In this document: piece by piece, positions 1-8,276 of the stretch | Numbering within the stretch: the stretch's first letter is position 1 | How the letters are laid out: each line of letters begins with the position of its first letter | Assembly: GCA_024639145.1 (NCBI GenBank) | Contig: JAHEIZ010000016.1 | Span: 1-64,000 of the forward strand | Length of the DNA: 64,000 nt | Reading direction: 5' to 3' | Source: Actinomycetes bacterium | Lineage (GTDB): Bacteria; Actinomycetota; Actinomycetes; S36-B12 | Position numbers and translations under genes: made by a program | The notes under the pieces: model-generated | Databases searched by the model: none | The model's input: the letters and a program-made list of their open reading frames with translations, nothing else | Told to the model about the DNA's origin: nothing

Positions 1-50
1 ACCCCTCCTTAGTGGTACAAGATATCGTACCAGAGGGCAAGAGGTCTCGA

Positions 51-335
51 CTAGAGCTTCTGCACCACGCCGATCAGGATGTTCAGAGCAACCAGCACGA
101 TCAGGAATGCCAGGTCGAACGAGAAGTTACCGACCCGAATCGGCTTGATGACCCGGCGCAAGGCCCGCAGCGGCGGGTCGGTGATCGTGAAGATGAACTC
201 CGCGATGATCAAGATGATGCCGGAGGGCCGCCATGAGCGGGAGAACGCCTGAACCAGATCGAGAATCAATCGAATGATGAAGGCGAGCCAGTACAGCCAC
301 AGAACCGTGGCCAGGATTTGCCATACGGCAGACAT
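51..335 (-). CDS. yggT: YggT family membrane protein
   Basis: This 94-residue protein has two hydrophobic segments (about residues 5-27 and 70-92) flanking a basic loop with the family pattern TDPPLRALRRVIKP. YggT proteins are small integral membrane proteins that sit next to sepF in actinobacterial and firmicute dcw clusters and are linked to division or osmotic tolerance; the biochemical role is unknown. It lies 8 bases downstream of sepF on the same strand, so co-transcription is likely. The gene expected next, divIVA/wag31, would lie outside the window. Confidence 0.88.
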   Translation of the reverse strand: MSAVWQILATVLWLYWLAFIIRLILDLVQAFSRSWRPSGIILIIAEFIFTITDPPLRALRRVIKPIRVGNFSFDLAFLIVLVALNILIGVVQKL

Positions 336-343
336 GACAGGCC

Positions 344-946
344 CTAACTCTGGTTGAAGAAGCCATCCTCAGCGATCTGCGCACGAGCCTGGTCACCGAC
401 GTCGACGTTGGCGGGCGAGAGCAGGAACACCTTGTTGGTGATGCGCTCAATGGAGCCACGCAGGCCGAATACGAGGCCAGCTGCGAAGTCGATGATGCGC
501 TTGGCATCGGTGTCGTCGAGTTCGGTGAGGTTCATGATCACCGGCACGCCATCGCGGTAGTGCTCGCCGATGCGGCGGGCATCGTTGTAGCTGCGCGGGT
601 GGATGTTCTCGATGCGGCTGATATCCATCGGACGACGGTCGGCCAGCGGCGCGGTGGTCGGACGACGATCGGGGGCCGAGTCACTCCGGAAGGTGCGCAC
701 GCCACGTGAATCAGGCTGCTGAGTGGAGCGAGAGTCCGGGATCGTGCGCACGCTGTTGGTGCGGTAGCGATCATCACGGTCGTCGTAGCGATCGTCGTAG
801 CGGTCTGAGGAGCCACGCGAGGAGGAACTCCGCGAGTCACGACCGCGAACATCACGACGCACGTCGTCGTAGTCGTCGTACTCCTCGTAGTCGGTGTCTT
901 CGACCAGACCGAGATAGACGGCCATCTTGCGCATTGCGCCCGCCAT
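344..946 (-). CDS. sepF: Cell division protein SepF
   Basis: SepF tethers FtsZ to the membrane and is the main FtsZ membrane anchor in Actinobacteria, which lack FtsA. The protein starts [14 protein letters not shown], an amphipathic membrane-targeting N-terminus; a long acidic and Arg/Asp/Ser-rich linker follows; the C-terminal SepF fold (about the last 85 residues) contains [17 protein letters not shown] and [16 protein letters not shown] chose the ATG at 946 (200 residues) because AGAAAGG lies upstream at good spacing and because it gives the standard N-terminus; an in-frame start 30 bases further upstream has no such support. It belongs to the yggS-sepF-yggT end of the dcw cluster. Confidence 0.95.
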   Translation of the reverse strand: MAGAMRKMAVYLGLVEDTDYEEYDDYDDVRRDVRGRDSRSSSSRGSSDRYDDRYDDRDDRYRTNSVRTIPDSRSTQQPDSRGVRTFRSDSAPDRRPTTAPLADRRPMDISRIENIHPRSYNDARRIGEHYRDGVPVIMNLTELDDTDAKRIIDFAAGLVFGLRGSIERITNKVFLLSPANVDVGDQARAQIAEDGFFNQS

Positions 947-976
947 CACCCGCCGCCTTTCTCCGTGGTGCACCAA

Positions 977-1015
977 AAGCCCATGAGGGCTCCGACCCGT
1001 GGGGTCTCCCCCACG
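977..1015 (-). terminator. Tandem hairpins between yggS and sepF
   Basis: Directly after the yggS stop, reading the minus strand, CGTGGGG pairs with CCCCACG (7 bp, 4-base loop, 998-1015). A second short hairpin, AGCCC/GGGCT, follows with TTTT behind it. This could be a weak terminator or processing site that separates sepF-yggT expression from the upstream genes. The stems are short, so function is uncertain. Confidence 0.4.
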
Positions 1016-1753
1016 TTACTTCAGATACGAGCGGTTCCCGAGTACCGCGCCGCCCACCCGGACATGTGTCGCCCCGGCCGCAATGGCCGCTTCTAGGTCA
1101 TCGCTCATCCCGGCGCTCATCATCTGGGCCTGGGGGTAGGACGAAAGCAAGGACGCTCGGACGGCAGCCAGCCGGGCGAAGGCGTCCACGGGGTCACCCG
1201 GATGGGGCGCCACCCCCATGACTCCCCCGAGCGAAAGGCCAGCAGCAGAAGACACCAACTCAGCCAGCTCAGGCACAGCGGAGGGCACAGCCCCGCCCCG
1301 GCCGGAGACAGGCACCGGATCCAGATTCACCTGGATCAGCACCGAAAGCGCACGATCAGCCGATGAGGCTCCTGCGGAGAGAGCCGCCACCAATGACGAT
1401 CGATCCACCGAGTGCACGACATCAGCCCATCGAGCCACCGACTTCGCCTTGTTCGACTGCAACTGCCCGATCATGTGCCAGCGAAGCGTCGACGACAGCG
1501 CGCCGAGCTCCGCATGCTTCTGCGAAGCCTCCTGATCCTTGTTCTCACCCACGTCGGTAACGCCCAAGGACGCCAGCAGGGCAATGTCAGAGGCAGGGAA
1601 GGTCTTGGTCACCACGATCAGGTGAACCGGGTCAGTACGCCCGCAGGCAGCCCGGGCCGCATCGATCCGCGCCTGAACAGCAGCCAGGTTCAAGCGCAGC
1701 TCGGAAAGGCGCGACGACTCACTCGCAACCGTATCGACCCCGAAAGACTCCAC
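1016..1753 (-). CDS. yggS: YggS/PROSC family pyridoxal-phosphate-binding protein
   Basis: YggS (PLPBP) proteins bind pyridoxal 5'-phosphate and keep vitamin B6 and amino-acid pools balanced; they have no firmly assigned enzymatic reaction. The protein is a single alanine-racemase-like TIM barrel with the PLP lysine in VVTKTFPASD, followed by GENKDQEA, WHMIGQLQSNK and, near the end, MSAGMSDDLEAAIAAGATHVR. I place the start at the GTG at 1753 (245 residues), behind GAGAGG at 8-base spacing; the longer frame overlaps the neighbouring beta-propeller gene and does not fit the family. yggS normally lies between pgeF and sepF, but here a secreted-protein gene separates it from pgeF. Confidence 0.92.
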   Translation of the reverse strand: MESFGVDTVASESSRLSELRLNLAAVQARIDAARAACGRTDPVHLIVVTKTFPASDIALLASLGVTDVGENKDQEASQKHAELGALSSTLRWHMIGQLQSNKAKSVARWADVVHSVDRSSLVAALSAGASSADRALSVLIQVNLDPVPVSGRGGAVPSAVPELAELVSSAAGLSLGGVMGVAPHPGDPVDAFARLAAVRASLLSSYPQAQMMSAGMSDDLEAAIAAGATHVRVGGAVLGNRSYLK

Positions 1754-1782
1754 GCCATCATCCTCTCGCAGAAGCGGAGGAA

Positions 1783-3015
1783 CTACTGGATCGACCAGCT
1801 GCCAGCCGTTGTATAGATCGGCTGTCGCACGCAGACGTACCCGCCGGTGCCGCCATTTGGCCACATGGCCCAGCTGGCTCCCCAGCCGGTGTCGTGCAGT
1901 GAGGCAATGCCGGGCCAGTCGGCCCAGCTCGGCGCCCCCGACACACACGTTCCGCCGGCGACTCGGCCGAAGGCCTGCATCGGCGCCGTCGGTCCGGGAG
2001 CCTCAGCGAGCAAGTTAACGACCGAGACAGAAGCGCTGCCCGCATTCGTCACGTACGCGTAGCGCCCACTGGCACTAATCGCGATCGATTCGGGCGAAGT
2101 TCCGACAACGATGGTCCCGGTGATTGTGTTCGTGGCCGTGGAGATGACCGAGACCGAACTCCCACTTTGCTGCGCAACCAGCACCGACAACCCATCCGGG
2201 GTCACGGCAATCGCCTTGGGATCAGTCGGAGCACTGATAGTCGAGACAACCGTGTTAGTCGATGTTCGAATCACATAGATCGAGTCGGCCAGAAGACTTG
2301 TCACATAGGCAAATTGGCCGTCAGGGGTAACGGTCACCCCAAACGGTCTCGAAACTGCCAAGATTGAAGCGACGACGGTGTTATCGGAGGTCTGGATGAC
2401 CTTCACCCTGTCGTTGTTGTAATCCGTGACGTAAACGAAGGCGCTGTTTGGCGTGACGGCAAGACCCTTGGGTGCGGCAAAGCCCGAAATTGTCGACACC
2501 GTGTCATTCGAGGTCTGGATCACTGCGACTTCACCGCCATTTGTCGCGGCGACGTAAACATGGGCGCCATCCGGAGCCACGGCAATCGCTGAGGGTCCTG
2601 TGATTCCGATACCCAGCTCGATCGTCGCCACGATCGAGTTGTCGGAGACGCGCAGTTTGGACACCGTGTGACCGGAACCAAAACCGCCGAAATTCGTCAC
2701 GTAAGCGAACTGGCCGTCGGGGGTTATCGCGACTCCGATTGGGCTGGTGAAACCGCCGATCGTCGTAGTCACCGAGTTGGATGCAGTGTCGATCACCGAA
2801 ACCGAGTCCGTGCCCGCAATCACATACGCGTAACGGCCATTGGGTGTCACGGCCACGCCCTGCGGATTCGAGCCGACACTCACGGTCGCTACGACAGTGT
2901 TCGCCGCCGCCGCGTAGGCGATCTCTGCGCCGACCACCGCCGTAGCGAGGGCCAGTACCGAGACAACCGCCACACTCAGTACCCGAGCACGCCCACTACG
3001 TCGCATGTCCCTCAC
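1783..3015 (-). CDS. Secreted YVTN/YncE-type beta-propeller protein with shared C-terminal module
   Basis: The N-terminus is a signal peptide (basic start, hydrophobic stretch to about residue 35, Ala-rich cleavage region). Residues 40-335 contain about seven 40-residue repeats with motifs such as VAVTPNGRYAYV and FAYVTN, typical of YVTN beta-propellers, which are usually extracytoplasmic binding scaffolds. The last 60 residues form a Cys/Trp-rich module with GWGASWAMWPNGGTGG then YVC, found again in the proteins at 24888-26096 and 34571-35152. The gene interrupts the usual pgeF-yggS adjacency on the same strand. Ligand and function are unknown. Confidence 0.85.
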   Translation of the reverse strand: MRDMRRSGRARVLSVAVVSVLALATAVVGAEIAYAAAANTVVATVSVGSNPQGVAVTPNGRYAYVIAGTDSVSVIDTASNSVTTTIGGFTSPIGVAITPDGQFAYVTNFGGFGSGHTVSKLRVSDNSIVATIELGIGITGPSAIAVAPDGAHVYVAATNGGEVAVIQTSNDTVSTISGFAAPKGLAVTPNSAFVYVTDYNNDRVKVIQTSDNTVVASILAVSRPFGVTVTPDGQFAYVTSLLADSIYVIRTSTNTVVSTISAPTDPKAIAVTPDGLSVLVAQQSGSSVSVISTATNTITGTIVVGTSPESIAISASGRYAYVTNAGSASVSVVNLLAEAPGPTAPMQAFGRVAGGTCVSGAPSWADWPGIASLHDTGWGASWAMWPNGGTGGYVCVRQPIYTTAGSWSIQ

Positions 3016-3042
3016 CTTAGGGGCGCAGTACGCACGAGCGAG

Positions 3043-3777
3043 TTACATCCGAACAGCGATCCCCTGCCGCCCCGTGACCCCATCACGGCGATACGAGAAC
3101 AAGGAATCAAGTTCCGCTGTGCACCCCGGCACCACAGACGCAGGAATACCCAACAACGACAGCTGAGCCACCACACCACCAGAGACATTGATCCGCGGCG
3201 AAACCCCGGTCGGGATAGCCGCAGCAGCCACCACCGGATGAACAGCAGAACGCAGCAACGACACCCGCTCCAGCGGCACCGGGTAGCACGAAGCGCAGAT
3301 CGAAGGCCCGACCACGGCGCGAATCCCCCGCGCCCCATGGGCCCGCATCACCGAGACGGCCGCAGAGACCACGCCGGCCCCGAGCCCCTTCCACCCGCAG
3401 TGCACCGCCGCAATCACCGTGCCCTGCCGATCAGCAAGCACCACAGGCACGCAGTCAGCAGCCAGGGCAACCAGCCCGAGCCCCGGTGTCACCGACACCA
3501 TCGCATCCACCCCGGAATACACCCCACCAGCAGACACGACAGCAACCTCGCCCCCGTGGCACGCATCGAGCACAGCCAACCCAACCCCGCCAAACCCAGA
3601 AGACAGAGCAGAGAAATTCGCAGCAACACAATCAGGGTCATCGCCCACATGCCCCGCCAGGTTCAGCGAGGCGAAAGATCCAGTACTCACGCCCCCCGAA
3701 CGACCAGTGGCCGCCCAGAAGACTGGACGGCCACCAGGTGACGATGGGTCGAGACGACCCTCGGCAACGGGATTCAC
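3043..3777 (-). CDS. pgeF: Multicopper-oxidase-fold/YfiH (PgeF) family protein
   Basis: PgeF (YfiH, formerly DUF152 'laccase domain') proteins are related to LACC1 and are reported to edit mis-incorporated L-Ser in peptidoglycan precursors or act on purine nucleosides. The signature residues are visible: CHGGEVAVV, LAADCVPVVL and AAVHCGWKGLGAGVV, which hold the Zn-binding Cys and His residues. The length of 244 residues is normal. The GTG start is two bases after the ftsZ stop, implying translational coupling. Position directly after ftsZ is the standard actinobacterial arrangement. Confidence 0.9.
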   Translation of the reverse strand: MNPVAEGRLDPSSPGGRPVFWAATGRSGGVSTGSFASLNLAGHVGDDPDCVAANFSALSSGFGGVGLAVLDACHGGEVAVVSAGGVYSGVDAMVSVTPGLGLVALAADCVPVVLADRQGTVIAAVHCGWKGLGAGVVSAAVSVMRAHGARGIRAVVGPSICASCYPVPLERVSLLRSAVHPVVAAAAIPTGVSPRINVSGGVVAQLSLLGIPASVVPGCTAELDSLFSYRRDGVTGRQGIAVRM

Positions 3778-3779
3778 GA

Positions 3780-4901
3780 CTACTTGAGGAAATCCGGAAT
3801 ATCGAGATCGTCGTCGGCATCGTCGAAGACGATCGTTCGCGGCTGCTGCACGGGACGGTCGGCCGGGGAAGTGACGACCGGCACCTCGCCGGTGGCGGTG
3901 ACCTCAACGGCTGCCTTGGCGGCAGCAACTGCGGTGACCTTGCGTGCCGGGGGCTCTCCGCCATCGAAGCCGGCGGCGATAACCGTGACACGCACCTCAT
4001 CACCGAGGGTGTCGTCGATGACGGCGCCGAAGATGATGTTGGCATCGGGGTGAGCGGCATCGCTGACGAGGCGAGCTGCCTCGTTAATCTCGAACAGGCC
4101 CAGATCGCTGCCGCCCGAGATGGAGAGCAGCACGCCATGGGCGCCGTCGATGCCGGCTTCGAGCAGCGGGCTCGAGATGGCACGCTCGGCGGCCTCAACC
4201 GCGCGATCCTCGCCGCGAGCCGAGCCGATGCCCATGAGGGCGGAGCCGGCCGAGTGCATGACGCTCTTGACGTCGGCGAAGTCGAGGTTGATCAGGCCCG
4301 GGGTGGTGATCAGGTCGGTGATGCCCGAGACGCCCTGGAGGAGGACGTGGTCTGCCTGGCGGAATGCGTCGATGACGGAGATGTTGCGATCTGACAGCGA
4401 GAGCAGGCGGTCATTCGGGATGACGATCAAGGTGTCGACCTCGGCACGCAGTGCCTCGATGCCGTCATCAGCCTGTGAGCCGCGACGGCGACCCTCGAAG
4501 CCGAACGGGCGGGTGACAACGCCGATGGTCAGCGCGCCAAGCGAGCGGGCAATGCGGGCCACGACGGGTGCGCCGCCGGTGCCGGTGCCGCCGCCTTCGC
4601 CTGCGGTCACGAAGACCATGTCAGCGCCGCGCAGGACCTCTTCGATTTCGCTCTCGTGATCGAGGGCTGCCTTCTGGCCAACCTCGGGATTCGCGCCGGC
4701 GCCAAGCCCACGGGTGAGCTCACGGCCGATATCGAGCTTGACGTCTGCGTCGCTCATGAGCAGGGCCTGAGCATCGGTGTTGATGGCGATGAACTCCACG
4801 CCCTTCAAACCGACCTCGATCATGCGGTTCACGGCGTTGACGCCACCACCGCCGATTCCGACGACCTTGATCACTGCCAGGTAGTTCTGCGGAGCCGCCA
4901 C
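3780..4901 (-). CDS. ftsZ: Cell division GTPase FtsZ
   Basis: FtsZ is the tubulin-like GTPase that forms the Z-ring. The protein (373 residues) begins [19 protein letters not shown], carries the nucleotide-binding tubulin signature GGGTGTG at about residues 103-109, the T7 synergy region [11 protein letters not shown] near 210, and the C-terminal tail [10 protein letters not shown] that binds partners such as SepF. The start is the GTG at 4901, with GAAAGGA 8 bases upstream; a longer in-frame opening exists but lacks family conservation. The usual upstream neighbour ftsQ is about 31 kb away (36129-37055), so ftsZ must rely on a promoter between it and the inserted genes. Confidence 0.98.
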   Translation of the reverse strand: MAAPQNYLAVIKVVGIGGGGVNAVNRMIEVGLKGVEFIAINTDAQALLMSDADVKLDIGRELTRGLGAGANPEVGQKAALDHESEIEEVLRGADMVFVTAGEGGGTGTGGAPVVARIARSLGALTIGVVTRPFGFEGRRRGSQADDGIEALRAEVDTLIVIPNDRLLSLSDRNISVIDAFRQADHVLLQGVSGITDLITTPGLINLDFADVKSVMHSAGSALMGIGSARGEDRAVEAAERAISSPLLEAGIDGAHGVLLSISGGSDLGLFEINEAARLVSDAAHPDANIIFGAVIDDTLGDEVRVTVIAAGFDGGEPPARKVTAVAAAKAAVEVTATGEVPVVTSPADRPVQQPRTIVFDDADDDLDIPDFLK

Positions 4902-5142
4902 GGCACCTGTCCTTTCGTTGGGCGCGACAGGGGAAGTCACGCTCGACCCTGGCCACAAACCCTCAATCTCAACCTGAGGTTAAGAATCGAGTCTGCTCGT
5001 AGCCGGCGGGAAGGTAGTGGAGGGTCTGGGGGAAATGCAAGGCGGACGCCCCAGGAACCCGGATTCACGAGAGAAAATGGCACGTCAAAGTGCGGTGTTC
5101 ACTGGTACGACAATAAGGAGTGGCCGAGTCCTTCAGGTTCGC
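4902..5142 (-). promoter_or_regulatory. Intergenic region upstream of ftsZ, probable promoter
   Basis: This is 241 bases without a convincing gene. It must serve ftsZ, which is cut off from ftsQ. A palindrome AACCTGAGGTT (4971-4981) lies about 70 bases upstream of the ftsZ GTG. I see no clear -10/-35 pair, so a promoter is inferred from position only. Confidence 0.35.
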
Positions 5143-5652
5143 CTAGGCGAATTCGTAGCCGCAAAAGCGGCACTTGCGTGCTGCAGCCTTAATCGTTTCC
5201 GCGCAGTCTGGGCAGATCTTCTCCCCATCCTTCGCCAATTTCTCAGCCTGCTTCGCCTCTGCCTTGGCAGCTGACGCCTCCGCCAGGGCCGCCTCTTCGA
5301 TGGCTGCCTTCTCCTTGAACGCTTCAATCTTTGGGGAGTAAGACTTCATGGAAGTCACTCCCTGATCCGTCTGGACACCTTGCTCATCCAGGAGGGCTGC
5401 TACCTCAGCGAAGGCGTCGTTTTGCTTCTTCAAGAAGTGGACGACGGCCTTGCCCAGGTCCGTGCCCAAGGTGAGAGCACCATTGGTGAGGACTCCTGCG
5501 GTCTTGAGGTTGTAGCCCGTGATCTCTTCATATGTCAGATCAATGCGGTCTGCGCCGAGCGCACCTTTGCCTGCGGAGTTGTTCGCAGTAACAGAGAACT
5601 CTTCCTCTTCGACGACGATGCTTGCCCCGTAGCCCTTTACCTCTAGCGCCAT
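5143..5652 (-). CDS. PH-like (DUF4429-type) protein with C-terminal zinc ribbon
   Basis: The first 70 residues resemble the PH-like DUF4429 domain of actinobacteria (beta-rich, with FSVTAN, GADRIDLTYEEITGY). A helical, Ala/Glu/Lys-rich stretch (about 105-140) follows, and the last 25 residues form a double-CxxC zinc ribbon, CPDCAETIKAAARKCRFCG, as in UPF0547-type tails. The ATG is preceded by AGGGGG. It is the last of three same-strand genes (6837 to 5143) directly upstream of ftsZ. No enzymatic motif is visible; a binding or adaptor role is plausible but unproven. Confidence 0.7.
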   Translation of the reverse strand: MALEVKGYGASIVVEEEEFSVTANNSAGKGALGADRIDLTYEEITGYNLKTAGVLTNGALTLGTDLGKAVVHFLKKQNDAFAEVAALLDEQGVQTDQGVTSMKSYSPKIEAFKEKAAIEEAALAEASAAKAEAKQAEKLAKDGEKICPDCAETIKAAARKCRFCGYEFA

Positions 5653-5783
5653 GCAATCCCCCTATGTTGACGTGCTTCACTTCATTTTTGTTCTCGGCTC
5701 GAATCCCTCACGTTGAAATGCCAAGATTGTGCGTCGAACTTGATCCTTGGAGGCAAAAATTTCGAGTTGGATCCTGCCCAACT

Positions 5784-6455
5784 TCACGGATTACTTGTCA
5801 CGTCAAAGGTCCCGTTTTCGGACTTGCCGAATGAAGAAATGCCGAGAGGCTTCAGGGTCTTTAACGTTGCGGGCTTCAGGTAGCCTTCGAGGTACTCCTT
5901 GTTGGCGCCCTCATAGTTGAACCAAATATTCATCAGTTCGACTGGGCTAGGTCCGTATTTCGCATCCTCGTAGGTCCCTTTTCGGCATTGCGTCAATTCC
6001 TGCAGTCCTCGCGGAGTCTGATCGCAAGTGAATCCTGCAGCGTTCAGTTCCTTCAAGATTCGCGATCCACGCGTAGATCGTGTCGGCTGCGCCGATGGTT
6101 TCGAAACTGATGCACCCGAACTGCTCGTACTTGTCTGCGAGCCACCTGAGATTGCGCCAGCGGTGAGGCCGATGGCGAAGGCCGCGATGAGGATTCCCGA
6201 AATGATGATGGAGGCAATGGCGAGGCCCTTGCCCTTGCCAGCAGCCTTGGCTTTTCCGATGCCGATGACTCCAAGGATGAGACCTGGAATAGCCGTGACC
6301 CCACACAGGACTCCGAGCAAGGACAGCACGAAGGCCGCCACAACAATTCCTGGAGCCTTCTGACCCGCCGTCGTCGTGTACGGAGCGAATGTAGGAGGAG
6401 GCGGCAACTTCTTACCGTTATCGCCAGGCACTTGCGGGGGAACTGATTCAGACAT
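5784..6455 (-). CDS. DUF4190-type membrane protein with extracellular C-terminal domain
   Basis: The protein has a Pro-rich cytoplasmic start, then two transmembrane helices (about residues 36-62 and 75-100) joined by a GKAKAAGKGKG loop, which matches the DUF4190 pattern. A Ser/Thr-rich linker leads to an approximately 95-residue soluble domain with two cysteines that would lie outside the cell. AGGAG precedes the ATG at 8 bases. It sits 25 bases downstream of the 6481-6837 gene and probably shares its transcript. Function unknown. Confidence 0.7.
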   Translation of the reverse strand: MSESVPPQVPGDNGKKLPPPPTFAPYTTTAGQKAPGIVVAAFVLSLLGVLCGVTAIPGLILGVIGIGKAKAAGKGKGLAIASIIISGILIAAFAIGLTAGAISGGSQTSTSSSGASVSKPSAQPTRSTRGSRILKELNAAGFTCDQTPRGLQELTQCRKGTYEDAKYGPSPVELMNIWFNYEGANKEYLEGYLKPATLKTLKPLGISSFGKSENGTFDVTSNP

Positions 6456-6480
6456 GAGGAGACTCCTGGAGAAGGTTGGA

Positions 6481-6837
6481 TCAGATGGCTCGTGAAGCCA
6501 TGGTCTGGGCTTGGGCTACCTGATTGCGCACGTTCGCGACGTCAAACACGGAGTTCACAGGAATCTGGACCGAATGATTTAGGTCGGCAGAGCGAACATT
6601 CACGTTCGCATACCCAACAGGTCTGTCTTCCTTCGCGAGGAGGAAGAACAGCCCGAGAAGGCAGAAGATGGAGAAGATGATGGCGCAGACAATTGCCCAG
6701 GTGGGGATCTTGCGCTGGATTGTCGTCTGATCCATCACGATCCACTGTGACCCTGCCAGGGGTGCTGCACCGTTTGGCGTGACGATCGTGTCCGCTGTGA
6801 CACCAATGTCACCGATGGTGATCAGGTATTGATCCAT
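6481..6837 (-). CDS. Conserved small actinobacterial membrane protein
   Basis: From the ATG at 6837 (behind GGGGGAG) the protein is 118 residues. It begins MDQYLITIGDIGVTADTIVT, has a PLAGSQWIV segment, one transmembrane helix (about residues 48-69) preceded by a KIPTWAIV motif, and an extracellular tail ending in NQVAQAQTMAS. I recognise this pattern as a recurrent uncharacterised actinobacterial membrane family, from memory rather than a search. An upstream in-frame extension lacks similar composition and was rejected. It heads a three-gene minus-strand set and is divergent from the 7043 gene. Confidence 0.7.
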   Translation of the reverse strand: MDQYLITIGDIGVTADTIVTPNGAAPLAGSQWIVMDQTTIQRKIPTWAIVCAIIFSIFCLLGLFFLLAKEDRPVGYANVNVRSADLNHSVQIPVNSVFDVANVRNQVAQAQTMASRAI

Positions 6838-6966
6838 GCTCTCCCCCACTCGCTGGAGGAACGCATTCACCGCTGATCCCCCGACCCTGAACTGCTCTGG
6901 AAGCCTAGCCTCCCCCTCTGACTCATGGAGATCGGTCTCTCGCGCACACGCATGCCCTCGTCTCTT

Positions 6967-7028
6967 AGCAACCCCTACGGGGTTGCTTTGAGTTGTGTCA
7001 GTTCGCCGACATCGGGTCGGTGACTGAC
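6967..7028 (+). promoter_or_regulatory. Two-hairpin leader upstream of the 7043 operon
   Basis: AGCAACCCC and GGGGTTGCT form a perfect 9-bp stem with a 3-base loop (6967-6987), followed by TTGAGTTG. Ten bases on, GTCAGT/ACTGAC and CCGAC/GTCGG form a longer interrupted hairpin (6997-7028) that ends just before the ribosome binding site GAGAGGA of the 7043 gene. The pairing is seen directly; an attenuator or structured leader is inferred. Confidence 0.45.
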
Positions 7029-7042
7029 GAGAGGAACCCTCC

Positions 7043-7354
7043 ATGCCTAATGGCGGCTATCCCATGCACTTCATGACCAGGGTCGAAGGATCCGATCTGG
7101 CGCTGTCCCTCAAGGGCAGCGACATGACACTTGTGAGGCTCATCGAGCCTTCACAGGATGATCCACTCAGGCTGAGAATCAAGTCCGAGATGGTTGGTCG
7201 CTTGACGCCGAACCAAATCCGAGGCTTACTCTTCCACCTGCAGTACTGGGGTGGCGGAAGCGAAGATGGTGCCCACGGCACACCTAGGGGAACCTTCGCT
7301 GGTCAGCGGATTGAACCTCAGTTCGATGCCGCTAACTGTGTGTACGACTACTGA
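7043..7354 (+). CDS. Hypothetical protein
   Basis: This 103-residue protein has no signal peptide, no membrane segment and no motif I recognise. It is well mixed in composition and starts 7 bases after a good AGAGGA site. It leads a run of five plus-strand genes (7043-8642), so it is likely expressed. Function unknown. Confidence 0.6.
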   Translation: MPNGGYPMHFMTRVEGSDLALSLKGSDMTLVRLIEPSQDDPLRLRIKSEMVGRLTPNQIRGLLFHLQYWGGGSEDGAHGTPRGTFAGQRIEPQFDAANCVYDY

Positions 7355-7366
7355 TCGGGGGGTGCA

Positions 7367-7666
7367 ATGAATGATCGTCAAGATCGCAACATGAACGTTG
7401 TCATGTTCGTCCTCGGGATCCCCCTCGGGATCCTGCTGGCAATCTGGACTCTATGGATCACAGTGACCGCCTTCATCGGCGGTCAGGCACCGTTCTTCTT
7501 CATCGACTTCGATGGCTTCAGCCTCATTAGGGGCATGCTTTGGTTGATCATCATCGATCCGATCGTGCTGACGGTGGCCTACTGGATCTTCATGCTGATC
7601 ATGTTCCCGATTGGCGCCCTTGCTGCCGCTATTGGCGGCAGGTCAGATCGAGATTCGGATCACTGA
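7367..7666 (+). CDS. Small two- to three-helix membrane protein (paralogue of 22407-22700)
   Basis: The 99-residue protein is mostly hydrophobic, with helices at about residues 10-34, 52-72 and 74-92. The core WITVTAFIGGQAPFFFIDF and the later IIDPIVLTVAYWIFMLIM stretch recur almost unchanged in the protein at 22407-22700. GGGGGG precedes the ATG. Its stop overlaps the start of the next gene (TGATG), pointing to coupled translation. Function unknown; no known family is claimed. Confidence 0.7.
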   Translation: MNDRQDRNMNVVMFVLGIPLGILLAIWTLWITVTAFIGGQAPFFFIDFDGFSLIRGMLWLIIIDPIVLTVAYWIFMLIMFPIGALAAAIGGRSDRDSDH

Positions 7667-7893
7667 TGGAGACTTTCCAGGTCACCTTGTCGGGTGACGA
7701 CGAGGAGAACCTGGAGTGGTTCATCACTGCAGTGAATCCCTCGGTGGCTCTTGCGGAGGCCCTAGCGGCCTCCCAAGGGTCGCCTGGGATCTATTCCGTC
7801 TGGGATCCGCAGGATCCTCACGGCATGCCACTGCTCGAAGAAGAGGTCGGGGCTAGCCGCGAGCCATTGAAGCCACCGAACGTCAGAGGGTGA
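7666..7893 (+). CDS. Hypothetical small acidic protein
   Basis: The ATG at 7666 overlaps the preceding stop codon, and the protein runs 75 residues from METFQVTLSGDDEENLEWF. It is acidic and soluble with no recognised domain. The tight coupling to the membrane protein upstream is the best support that it is real. Confidence 0.5.
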   Translation: METFQVTLSGDDEENLEWFITAVNPSVALAEALAASQGSPGIYSVWDPQDPHGMPLLEEEVGASREPLKPPNVRG

Positions 7894-7908
7894 GACCACA
7901 CTTCACTC

Positions 7909-8229
7909 ATGAGAGTCGAGCGAACCAGCATTGCGTATCCGACCCCGAAGCAGCGCTGTTGGCGCTTGGACGACCACACCCTCCCCATACTCGTGGCGAA
8001 TCCGATCTGGCTCCAGTGGATCGCTGGGCTGAAAGACATGGTTGGTGAAAGGGATCCCATGGAAACAGCCAGATTCCTCCTTGGGGATCGGATGCAATAC
8101 CTGAATGTGACCTGGTGGACGGAGCAGCAGGCGAAGTCTGCGATCTACGCCAACATGGGTGGCGGCATCCCGCCACGAGTCTTGGAGGTCATCTTGGATG
8201 CTGCGGGGTTCGCGACACCGCAGGAGTAA
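7909..8229 (+). CDS. Hypothetical protein
   Basis: A soluble 106-residue protein, Trp-rich (WRLDD, WLQWIAG, VTWW), without a recognised motif or signal peptide. The ribosome binding site is weak. It follows the 7666 gene by 15 bases in the same direction, consistent with an operon. Function unknown. Confidence 0.5.
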   Translation: MRVERTSIAYPTPKQRCWRLDDHTLPILVANPIWLQWIAGLKDMVGERDPMETARFLLGDRMQYLNVTWWTEQQAKSAIYANMGGGIPPRVLEVILDAAGFATPQE

Positions 8230-8276
8230 GACTGCTCGGGCCAATCGGCCTGAGAGTGACAGGAGGTAGGCAGGTT

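Noticed and set aside
13-32. Inverted repeat TGGTAC/GTACCA downstream of yggT
   Set aside because: Only a 6-bp stem with an 8-base loop and no T-run; too weak to call a terminator.
2668-3741. A 357-codon plus-strand frame
   Set aside because: Antisense to the propeller and pgeF genes, with Arg/His/Pro-rich low-complexity translation typical of shadow frames.
4656-5192. A 178-codon plus-strand frame over the ftsZ start and upstream region
   Set aside because: Its first half is antisense to ftsZ and its second half has no protein-like composition or ribosome site.
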